This document shows positions 1 to 4,540 of a DNA stretch of 5,252 nucleotides, piece by piece; the first letter of the stretch is position 1; every line of letters begins with the position of its first letter. Source of the stretch: Dictyoglomaceae bacterium (GTDB taxonomy: Bacteria > Dictyoglomota > Dictyoglomia > Dictyoglomales > Dictyoglomaceae). Where the stretch lies: contig JAOADF010000073.1 of NCBI GenBank assembly GCA_026417425.1, positions 1-5,252 of the forward strand. The letters run 5' to 3'. The notes under the pieces were generated by a model. It was not told the DNA's origin, searched no databases, and saw nothing but the letters and a program-made list of their open reading frames with translations. Both the position numbers and the translations under genes were made by a program.

Positions 1-462
1 TTTTGTATCAAGTCTTTTCAATTCCTCTTCAAAAAAGGCTCTATTATATAATCCTGTAAGTTTATCATGAAAGCTTAAATACTTAATTTCCTCTTCCATT
101 TTCCTTTTTTCTGTTATTTCCTGAGTAATTTCCACTGCCCCCACAATTTCTCCTTCCTTATTTTTTACAGGATAACCCTTTATATACCAGACTCTACCAT
201 CAAAGGATACTATCTCGCCTTCTTCCGCCTTTCCCGTCTCCATAGCTCTTTTAACAGGACAATTTTCACAAATACCTTCTCTTTTTTGCCAAAGTTCATA
301 ACAATGTTTTCCTATTAAGTCTTCAGGAGAAAGATTAATAGATCTTCCTGCAGATTCATTTGCATAAATAATATTCATGTCTCTATCATAATATATTATG
401 TGTTCTTCTATGGAATCCAATATACGATTTTTATAGATTTCTGGTTCGAAATCCCTTCGCAT
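1..462 (-). CDS. PAS-GGDEF signalling protein, N-terminal part (cut by window start)
   Basis: Reading the minus strand from ATG at 462-460 gives 154 codons open to the window edge. Residues about 12-118 form a PAS sensor domain (IIYYDRDMNIIYANESAG at the start, VWYIKGYPVKNKEGEIVGAV near the end, then a linker helix ITEKRKMEEEI). Residues 129-150 (LSFHDKLTGLYNRAFFEEEL) are the classic opening of a GGDEF domain, so the protein is probably a cytoplasmic diguanylate cyclase making c-di-GMP, or a GGDEF protein with further output domains beyond the window. The catalytic GGDEF motif itself lies outside, so activity cannot be judged. The PAS domain carries a Cys cluster (C54, C65, C68 in C-x10-C-x2-C-P) that may bind a metal or act in redox sensing. 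There is no signal peptide or membrane segment. The start is supported by GGGAGAGG a few bases upstream and a promoter further up. The family call is secure; the ligand is unknown. Confidence 0.9.
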   Translation of the reverse strand, partial: MRRDFEPEIYKNRILDSIEEHIIYYDRDMNIIYANESAGRSINLSPEDLIGKHCYELWQKREGICENCPVKRAMETGKAEEGEIVSFDGRVWYIKGYPVKNKEGEIVGAVEITQEITEKRKMEEEIKYLSFHDKLTGLYNRAFFEEELKRLDTK

Positions 463-497
463 ATAATTCCTCTCCCTTATACTTTTAATATTATTTT

Positions 498-525
498 ATT
501 ATAACTCCAATTTAGTAAAAATCAA
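498..525 (-). promoter_or_regulatory. Promoter for the PAS-GGDEF gene
   Basis: On the minus strand, TTGATT (525-520) and a perfect TATAAT (503-498) are separated by 16 bp. The expected start of transcription near 491 leaves a leader of about 30 nt containing the GGGAGAGG ribosome binding site before the ATG at 462. It is back to back with the signal for the 574 gene. Confidence 0.65.
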
Positions 526-558
526 AAATATTTTCAAATAGAAAATTTTGTTTAAATA

Positions 559-567
559 TGCTAAAAT
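559..567 (+). promoter_or_regulatory. Extended -10 element for the 574-1643 operon, possibly leaderless
   Basis: TGCTAAAAT is a TGn-extended -10 with hexamer TAAAAT at 562-567. No good -35 is seen at 16-18 bp spacing. Transcription would start about 7 nt downstream, at or next to the ATG at 574. No Shine-Dalgarno sequence lies between this box and the ATG, which fits a leaderless message. The assignment is inferred from sequence only. Confidence 0.45.
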
Positions 568-573
568 TAAACC

Positions 574-759
574 ATGGATATATATAGACCCATATTAGTT
601 ATATTATTTTGGGGATTAATTTTAGAAATTCTTGTCTTAATTTATTATCTTATACAAGGAAGATATCCCTTTGAATTCTATCTAAATTTAGTTGTTATGG
701 TAGTAACTATAGTTGGACTTATTTACATATTGAGAAGAATAAAAAGGGAATTCTTGTAA
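574..759 (+). CDS. Small two-pass membrane protein, unknown function
   Basis: A 61-residue protein with two hydrophobic stretches, about residues 5-27 and 36-54, joined by a short polar turn (QGRYPFEF) and ending in a basic tail (RRIKREFL). The charge pattern suggests that the tail is cytoplasmic. No family is recognised. It is the first gene of a tight plus-strand cluster: the next start is 18 nt after its stop and has a strong ribosome binding site. Its own start lacks any Shine-Dalgarno sequence, but a TGn-extended -10 lies just upstream, so a leaderless mRNA is possible. It is likely a real gene, because its hydrophobic pattern is coherent and it fills the space between a promoter and the next gene exactly. 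Its function cannot be inferred. Confidence 0.7.
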   Translation: MDIYRPILVILFWGLILEILVLIYYLIQGRYPFEFYLNLVVMVVTIVGLIYILRRIKREFL

Positions 760-777
760 ATTAAAGAGGAGGATATT

Positions 778-1248
778 ATGGAAACTCAAAAACTTTTAGG
801 AATTATTCTAATTTCTTTAGGAATATTTTTAACTCTCATAACCTTTAATCTTATTCCGGGCTCATCTATTCTTTTTATCTTTGCCCTTGGGTTTTTATAT
901 GTATATTACAAAATGGGAAGAAATATTGGCTTTTTAATTCCAGGATTAATATTTCTTGCCATTGGAACCTTTACTATTTTAGAGGAAACTTGGAATATAG
1001 GAGGAATTTATTTTCTTCTTTTCTTAGGCTTAGCTTTTATCTTTGTATTCTTACTTCATACATCAAAACTTCCCTCAAAAGATTATGGAGAAAGATACTG
1101 GCCTTTGTATCCTGGATTTATCTTAACAGGACTAGGTTTAATATTAATATTCCAACAAAGGCTTGCAATGTATTTAAACATTGTAATACCAATTTTACTT
1201 ATTTTAATTGGAATTTTAATGTTAATTAGGGGGGTTAAGAAAACATAA
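778..1248 (+). CDS. Polytopic membrane protein with internal repeats, unknown function
   Basis: A 156-residue protein with about six predicted membrane segments: 5-25, 29-45, 50-68, 74-94, 109-127 and 132-151. A GAGGAGG ribosome binding site ends 5 nt before the ATG. It seems built from repeated pairs of helices: the stretch at about 30-70 (FLIPGLIFLAIG) resembles the one at about 75-126 (PLYPGFILTGLG). The last segment (IPILLILIGILMLIRG) looks like the helices of LiaF-N/DUF5668-type small membrane proteins that occur beside stress-response genes in Firmicutes-like bacteria. That likeness is by eye and weak. No catalytic or binding motif is visible. It sits between two other small membrane-protein genes and is probably co-transcribed with both. 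Confidence 0.8.
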   Translation: METQKLLGIILISLGIFLTLITFNLIPGSSILFIFALGFLYVYYKMGRNIGFLIPGLIFLAIGTFTILEETWNIGGIYFLLFLGLAFIFVFLLHTSKLPSKDYGERYWPLYPGFILTGLGLILIFQQRLAMYLNIVIPILLILIGILMLIRGVKKT

Positions 1249-1256
1249 AGGAAAAC

Positions 1257-1643
1257 ATGGAAATAAAAGGGAAACCTGCAACCATATGGATGAACCTTCC
1301 CTCCTCTTTATTTTTAGGAGAGACTACTTTCAAACTTTTAGAAGATAAAATCATTGAAAAAAGGAAAGTATTTTTTGAAGAAAGGGAAGCAATTTTATTA
1401 TTATCCCATGTTGAGGGAATTGAGATTTTACAAAAAGGAGATAAACTTTATGCATATATAGCTTTTGCTTTTTTAATAATAAAGGTTTTTCCTTTAGCTA
1501 TATTCTTTTTTCTTCTATATCTTCTATATAGACCCTACTTTTTAATTATCCATGGGAAAAATCTTCAGCTTATAATGACCATTTCAAAGAAAAATATAGA
1601 AGAGTATAAAAATTTTGCCTACGAAATAATAAAGAAATTATAA
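1257..1643 (+). CDS. Membrane-anchored small protein, possible PH-like fold
   Basis: A 128-residue protein with a polar, beta-rich N-terminal part (about 1-62), a long hydrophobic stretch at about 65-91 that could be one long or two short membrane helices, and a C-terminal strand-helix part (YFLIIHGKNLQLIMTIS, then a Lys/Glu-rich helix to the end). A strand region interrupted by a membrane hairpin and followed by a last strand and helix is the arrangement of DUF6232-like bacterial PH-domain proteins. This is a pattern match by eye, not a homology claim. The start lies 8 nt after the previous stop and its AAAGG ribosome binding site overlaps that stop codon, so it is translationally close to the 778 gene and ends the apparent operon. 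Its role is unknown. Confidence 0.75.
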   Translation: MEIKGKPATIWMNLPSSLFLGETTFKLLEDKIIEKRKVFFEEREAILLLSHVEGIEILQKGDKLYAYIAFAFLIIKVFPLAIFFFLLYLLYRPYFLIIHGKNLQLIMTISKKNIEEYKNFAYEIIKKL

Positions 1644-1660
1644 ATTTTTAGAGAAATATT

Positions 1661-1689
1661 TTGGGGCTATATATTTCCTGCAATATAAT
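1661..1689 (+). promoter_or_regulatory. Promoter for the LacI-family gene
   Basis: TTGGGG (1661-1666) and a perfect TATAAT (1684-1689) are separated by 17 bp. Transcription would begin near 1696, giving a leader of about 40 nt that contains the operator-like site at 1712-1725 and the ribosome binding site. It starts 18 bp after the stop of the upstream operon, so the regulator has its own transcription unit. Confidence 0.65.
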
Positions 1690-1711
1690 TATTATTAAAG
1701 AAAATTTATAG

Positions 1712-1725
1712 TGCAACCGATACCA
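1712..1725 (+). promoter_or_regulatory. Putative LacI-family operator (autoregulation)
   Basis: TGCAACCGATACCA fits the general LacI/GalR operator pattern TGNAANCGNTTNCA at 9 of its 10 fixed positions, including the central CG into which the hinge-helix leucine of this family inserts. It lies about 17-30 nt downstream of the predicted transcription start of the LacI-family gene and abuts its ribosome binding site. This is a typical place for repression of the regulator's own gene. Binding by this protein is inferred. Confidence 0.55.
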
Positions 1726-1734
1726 GGAGAGAGA

Positions 1735-2751
1735 ATGAAGAGAATAACTATAGAAGATATTGCCAGAGAATGCAATGTATCAAAGAGTACTGTTTCCAGG
1801 GTTCTTAATAACTCTCCCCATGTTAAGGAGAGTACGAGAAAGAAAATTTTAGAGGTGATGAAGAAATACAATTATACTCCTAATATTCTTGCCCGAGGAC
1901 TTATAGCAAAAAGAATTGGAGCTATTGGAGTAATTGTTTCTGACATTACCAATCCCTTTCATTCACTATTAGTTAGAGGAATCGGAGATATATGTAGAAC
2001 TTATGGCTATAGTCTCTTTTTATGTAATACCGATGGAAGGGTAGATGAGGAGATAAAGCATGTAAGATCTCTTATTCAGAGAAATGTTGATGGAATAATC
2101 TTTGCGTCTATAAAATTAAAGGATGAAGGATTAGAAGAGGCAAAAAAGATCGGAATTCCCATTTTATTAGTGGGAAGACTACCTGAAGATGCAGAAGGAT
2201 TTAATTATGTAATAGTGGATAATGAATTGGGAGGATATATGGCAGTTAATTACTTAATTTCTTTGGGACACAGAAAAATAGGATATCTTTCAGGTCCCTG
2301 GGATACTTGGCCTAATATAAGGAGATTTGAAGGTTATAAAAGAGCTTTGGAAGAAGCAGGAATTTTTTTAGATAAAAAATATATTTTTAAAGGAGATTTT
2401 ACTTTAGATACTGCATATTCCCTGGGGACAAAAATATTATTAATGAAAGAAAGACCCACTGCTGTTTTCTGTGCCAATGATATGAGTGCCATTGGACTTT
2501 TAGAAGCATGTATGGAATTAGGGGTAAAGGTTCCCGAGGAAATATCAATTATTGGATTTGATGATATCCCCTTAAGTTCCTTTAGAACTATACAATTAAC
2601 TACAATTTCCCAATCTATTTATGATCAGGGGGCTTTGGCAGGAAAAATTCTTTTGGAAAAACTTAAGAAGGAGGATAATTCTCCTTCCCAATTAATTCTT
2701 CCCCCTAAATTGGTGGTAAGAAAAACCTGTGTTCCCCCAAAGGAAACTTAG
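1735..2751 (+). CDS. LacI/GalR-family transcriptional repressor
   Basis: A 338-residue cytoplasmic DNA-binding protein of usual family length. The helix-turn-helix is at residues 4-25 (ITIEDIARECNVSKSTVSRV), with K17 and S18 at the positions that read the operator in LacI. The hinge helix is at 49-57 (PNILARGLI) with L56 as the likely minor-groove leucine. The effector domain follows from about residue 61 (IGVIVSDITNPFHSLLVRG) and keeps the hallmark segments GGYMAVNYLISLGHRKIGYL, CANDMSAIGLLEA and VPEEISIIGFDDIPLSS. This periplasmic-binding-protein fold normally binds a sugar, but the ligand cannot be read here. I chose ATG 1735 because AGGAGA precedes it and family members begin close to the HTH; the in-frame GTG at 1711 would add 8 atypical residues and overlap the operator. 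It converges on a second sugar-type repressor, and nearby remains of a sugar ABC ATPase suggest a carbohydrate-uptake regulon. Confidence 0.95.
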   Translation: MKRITIEDIARECNVSKSTVSRVLNNSPHVKESTRKKILEVMKKYNYTPNILARGLIAKRIGAIGVIVSDITNPFHSLLVRGIGDICRTYGYSLFLCNTDGRVDEEIKHVRSLIQRNVDGIIFASIKLKDEGLEEAKKIGIPILLVGRLPEDAEGFNYVIVDNELGGYMAVNYLISLGHRKIGYLSGPWDTWPNIRRFEGYKRALEEAGIFLDKKYIFKGDFTLDTAYSLGTKILLMKERPTAVFCANDMSAIGLLEACMELGVKVPEEISIIGFDDIPLSSFRTIQLTTISQSIYDQGALAGKILLEKLKKEDNSPSQLILPPKLVVRKTCVPPKET

Positions 2752-2793
2752 GAAGAAAATATTTGGGAGAACTTATTCTCTATAACACAGGTT
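2724..2793. repeat. Inverted repeat spanning the convergent gene ends
   Basis: AACCTGTGTT (2724-2733) and AACACAGGTT (2784-2793) are perfect 10-bp complements around the 4-bp overlap of the LacI and ROK genes. A second complementary pair, CCCAAA (2736-2741) and TTTGGG (2762-2767), nests inside. Each arm encodes Thr-Cys-Val near one protein's C-terminus. Neither side is followed by a T-run, so it is not a standard intrinsic terminator, but it could form a folded 3' end on both transcripts. Confidence 0.4.
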
Positions 2794-3941
2794 GCAGCTC
2801 CAACCACACAGGTATATTCCCCCAATCTTGAGGCAATAACCTCGGGAATAGGAGGAAAGGCATGAAGTTTTAAAGCATGTTTTACAGGATTTAATAAAAG
2901 ATCTTCCGCTTTTGAAAGTCCTCCTGCTATTATAACCAATTCGGGATTAAAAATATTAACAAGATTTGCTATTCCAATCCCAAGATATTCTCCCATCTCC
3001 TCAAATATGTTTAATATAAATCTATCTCCTCCTTTTCCTGCCTTTATTATCTCTTCTAATAATTCTTCTCTATTTTTCCCCTCAATAGATACTTGAGTAT
3101 AGGCTCTGTTTTTAAGTCCATCTAAAATCTTATCTATTAATACCTGAGTAGATACGTAAGTTTCCAAACATCCATAATTTCCACATCGACATTTCTTTCC
3201 ATCCCTTTCTATAACTGTATGTCCAAATTCCCCTGCTCTATCAGAAAAACCTCTATATAAACTTCCATTTATAACAAATCCAGCACTTATCCCACTACCA
3301 ACTCTTACACAGATAACATTCTCCTTTCCAATACCAGCACCAAACCAAAGCTCTCCTAAGGTTGCTGCTTTTGTTATGTGCTCAAGAAAAATTTGAGTAT
3401 CTTTAATATATTGAGAAAGATACGGTTTCACAGGAATATTTCTCCAAAAGAGATTAGGAGCAAAAATACAAACTCCATTTCTTCTATCTAAGGATCCTGG
3501 CACAGCTATCCCTAATCCCATTATCTCCTCAGGAAGAATATCTTTCTTCAATCTCTTATAAATTTCTACCACCTTGTTTAATATATTTTGATACTCTAAA
3601 TTGGAATTTAAAAAAATAACTTCTTTCTTTATAACTTCTCCTCTTAAATTCATAACTATTCCTGTCACTCTATCATTCTCAATTTCAATCCCAAGGGGAT
3701 ATAAATTGGAATCATTCATAGAAAGTTCTATGGGTCTTCTTCCCACTTTTGTCTCCTTTGCAGGAGTCTCTTTAATAAGACCAGACTCCAGTAAAACTTC
3801 TACAATACTTGAAACGGCAGAAGGACTAAGATTTGTTATTTTTGAAATATCATATCGGGATATAGGTCCCTTGGTTCTGATAGTATTCAAAACCAAAGAT
3901 ATATTGGATTCCCTCATCTTCTTAATATTTATGGACCTCAT
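2748..3941 (-). CDS. ROK-family transcriptional repressor (NagC/XylR type)
   Basis: A 397-residue protein. Residues about 11-75 form a winged helix-turn-helix (NISLVLNTIRTKGPISRYDI, then LSPSAVSSIVEVLLESGLI and the wing VGRRP), followed by a ROK sugar-kinase-like domain (GLGIAVPGSLDRRNG at 142-156, APNLFWRNIP at 161-170). The ROK zinc site is complete: H241 plus C251, C253 and C258 in CRCGNYGCLE. The usual catalytic segment END-A-N-A-A is E187-H-I-T-K-A-A here, so the catalytic Asp is Ile189, and the usual N-terminal phosphate-binding DxGxT is also absent (GIEIENDRVTG). It therefore looks like a pure regulator that binds a sugar, not a kinase. AAGGAG lies 7 nt before the ATG. It overlaps the convergent LacI gene by 4 bp. 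Targets are probably sugar uptake or catabolism genes, possibly the lost transporter to its right. Confidence 0.95.
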   Translation of the reverse strand: MRSINIKKMRESNISLVLNTIRTKGPISRYDISKITNLSPSAVSSIVEVLLESGLIKETPAKETKVGRRPIELSMNDSNLYPLGIEIENDRVTGIVMNLRGEVIKKEVIFLNSNLEYQNILNKVVEIYKRLKKDILPEEIMGLGIAVPGSLDRRNGVCIFAPNLFWRNIPVKPYLSQYIKDTQIFLEHITKAATLGELWFGAGIGKENVICVRVGSGISAGFVINGSLYRGFSDRAGEFGHTVIERDGKKCRCGNYGCLETYVSTQVLIDKILDGLKNRAYTQVSIEGKNREELLEEIIKAGKGGDRFILNIFEEMGEYLGIGIANLVNIFNPELVIIAGGLSKAEDLLLNPVKHALKLHAFPPIPEVIASRLGEYTCVVGAATCVIENKFSQIFSS

Positions 3942-3974
3942 TCTATCACTCCTTTTAAAATTTTCTTTATAAAA

Positions 3975-3998
3975 AAATATTACCTCTTTTCAATATTT
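3975..3998. promoter_or_regulatory. Inverted repeat over the ROK promoter, candidate operator
   Basis: AAATATT (3975-3981) and AATATTT (3992-3998) are perfect 7-bp inverted arms with a 10-bp spacer. They cover the -10 box and spacer of the ROK gene promoter, a position where bound repressor would block RNA polymerase. NagC-type proteins bind AT-rich inverted repeats, so autorepression is plausible. The region is so AT-rich that chance is a serious alternative. Confidence 0.3.
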
Positions 3999-4006
3999 AT
4001 AGTCAA
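3977..4006 (-). promoter_or_regulatory. Promoter for the ROK-family gene
   Basis: On the minus strand TTGACT (4006-4001) and TAATAT (3982-3977) are separated by 18 bp. The expected start near 3970 gives a leader of about 30 nt with the AAGGAG ribosome binding site (3954-3949) ahead of ATG 3941. Confidence 0.6.
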
Positions 4007-4019
4007 TTATAAAATTTTT

Positions 4020-4033
4020 TGGAACATGTTTCA
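4020..4033. promoter_or_regulatory. Palindrome TGGAACATGTTTCA, candidate repressor site
   Basis: Six of seven base pairs are symmetric. The half-sites (TGNAAN / NTTNCA) are those of LacI-family operators, but the central CG is AT. It lies 14 bp upstream of the ROK -35 box and just ahead of a possible weak plus-strand -10 (TATAAT, 4053-4058). Either neighbouring repressor could bind it; neither is shown. Confidence 0.4.
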
Positions 4034-4073
4034 TTACTTACAAATGATTTCTTATAATTTAACTTTATATTTA

Positions 4074-4094
4074 TTTTATTTTTTCGAAAGAAAA
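4074..4094 (+). repeat. Imperfect direct repeat, copy A (CGAA-centred)
   Basis: A 21-bp T-rich then A-rich element with core TTTCGAAAG at 4082-4090 and partial dyad symmetry. It matches copy B (4177-4198) at all but about three positions (two substitutions and one inserted base). It lies just upstream of the -35 box at 4107, so it could be a protein-binding site for the promoter between the copies. Low-complexity A/T runs make part of the match easy to get by chance. Confidence 0.35.
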
Positions 4095-4106
4095 TTTTTG
4101 GGAAGG

Positions 4107-4135
4107 TTTACAAATTAAAAGCTAAAAGCTATAAT
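4107..4135 (+). promoter_or_regulatory. Strong promoter upstream of the ABC ATPase relic
   Basis: TTTACA (4107-4112) and a perfect TATAAT (4130-4135) are separated by exactly 17 bp. This is the best plus-strand promoter in the region, with an expected start near 4142. It reads into a degenerate ABC ATPase gene and presumably once drove it. Confidence 0.7.
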
Positions 4136-4142
4136 ATCCAAG

Positions 4143-4165
4143 AAGGAGTATTTAGGGAGGTGATC
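4143..4165 (+). promoter_or_regulatory. Double, unusually long Shine-Dalgarno sequence
   Basis: AAGGAG (4143-4148) is followed by GGAGGTGATC (4156-4165), the latter complementary to ten bases of the conserved 3' end of bacterial 16S rRNA. No ATG, GTG or TTG lies at normal distance after the second element. The only in-frame start, GTG 4160, lies inside it and would have to use the first element, 11 nt away. The original start codon may be lost. Confidence 0.5.
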
Positions 4166-4176
4166 ACTCTAAAAAA

Positions 4177-4198
4177 TTTTATTCTTTCCGAAGGAAAA
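4177..4198 (+). repeat. Imperfect direct repeat, copy B, with hairpin potential
   Basis: A second copy of the element at 4074-4094. Its core TTTCCGAAGGAAA is a perfect 5-bp stem with a GAA loop, and the stem extends to about 9 bp if one C is bulged. The centres of the two copies lie about 104 bp apart on either side of the 4107-4135 promoter. It sits in the first part of the ATPase relic. Confidence 0.35.
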
Positions 4199-4250
4199 AT
4201 ACAAAAGATAATCCTTATTAGCTATATCAACGTGATTTCACATAGGGAAG

Positions 4251-4271
4251 TAGTTTATATATTATAAACTA
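4251..4271. repeat. Perfect 9-bp inverted repeat with 3-bp spacer
   Basis: TAGTTTATA (4251-4259) and TATAAACTA (4263-4271) are exact reverse complements around TAT. The repeat covers the stop codon of the first relic frame and the point where ATPase similarity changes frame. It could be a binding site, a small hairpin in RNA, or a footprint of the event that broke the gene. Confidence 0.6.
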
Positions 4272-4479
4272 GGCTAAAAAAGAGCAAAGAAGAGCATTAG
4301 CAGGGGTATTAATTAAGGAAGAAAATATTTTGTTATTAGATGAGCTTTTATTCAATCTTGATACAAAATTAAGACTTTTCATGAGAAAAGAGATTGAACA
4401 TTTGCAAAACAATGGGGAATTACTACAGAACGTGAAACTTTTCTCAAAAGATAAGTTATGGGTTAATTTTGATATAAAT

Positions 4480-4511
4480 TATTGCCATTTTTTTTGATAA
4501 AAATGATAATA
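4480..4511. repeat. Imperfect 13-bp inverted repeat before the secreted-protein gene
   Basis: Arms 4480-4492 and 4499-4511 pair at 11 of 13 positions around a 6-nt loop. It is AT-rich, has no following T-run, and coincides with the promoter at 4482-4510. It is therefore more likely a regulatory dyad or chance than a terminator for the relic. Confidence 0.35.
4482..4510 (+). promoter_or_regulatory. Promoter for the secreted-protein gene
   Basis: TTGCCA (4482-4487) and GATAAT (4505-4510) have a 17-bp spacer. The expected start near 4517 leaves a short leader holding AAAGGAG (4527-4533) 7 nt before ATG 4541. Confidence 0.55.
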
Positions 4512-4540
4512 GAATTAAGATTTAAGAAAGGAGTTATTTT

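Larger units (their letters stand above)
4160..4454 (+). pseudogene. Decayed sugar ABC transporter ATP-binding protein (UgpC/MsmK/MalK type)
   Basis: Fragments of an ABC ATPase appear in the correct order but in different frames. The clearest is at 4285-4410: QRRALAGVLIKEENILLL, then Walker B-like LLLDELL (normally LLDEP), D-loop region NLDTKLR and RKEIEHLQ. It matches the region after the LSGGQ signature in sugar-importer ATPases. A shift at about 4415 then gives GITT (4416-4427), where the family has LGITTIYVTHD; the switch His segment is gone and the frame stops at 4452-4454. Upstream, a 35-codon frame from GTG 4160 begins VITLKN, like the family's first strand, and has SYINVISHREVVY, weakly like SYALYPHMTVYEN. 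It stops at 4265-4267, and the next frame reads LKKSKEE, like KLRKVPKEE. Walker A and LSGGQ are missing, and about 300 bp remain of a usual 1,100. The ATPase identity is firm for the middle part and tentative for the first. Confidence 0.8.

Noticed and set aside
990..1229. 79-codon plus-strand frame inside the 778-1248 gene
   Set aside because: It overlaps a well-supported membrane protein with a strong ribosome binding site, has no good ribosome binding site of its own, and its translation has no coherent features.
1644..1660. Terminator after the three-gene membrane operon
   Set aside because: Only AT-rich sequence is present, with no stable GC stem followed by a T-run.
1711..1734. GTG 1711 as start of the LacI-family protein
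   Set aside because: It would add eight atypical residues, lacks a ribosome binding site, and would place the operator and AGGAGA inside the coding region. ATG 1735 fits the family.
3601..3972. 123-codon plus-strand frame
   Set aside because: It is antisense to the clear ROK HTH and domain start. Its hydrophobic look comes from the complement of Lys/Glu/Ile codons.
4079..4094. Copy A as an intrinsic terminator hairpin
   Set aside because: The stem is only about 3 bp before a mismatch, and no gene on the plus strand ends nearby.
4160..4267. The 35-codon frame as an independent functional small protein
   Set aside because: It begins like an ABC ATPase, overlaps an awkward ribosome binding site and ends at a frame break of the relic. 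Decay is the simpler reading, although expression is not excluded.
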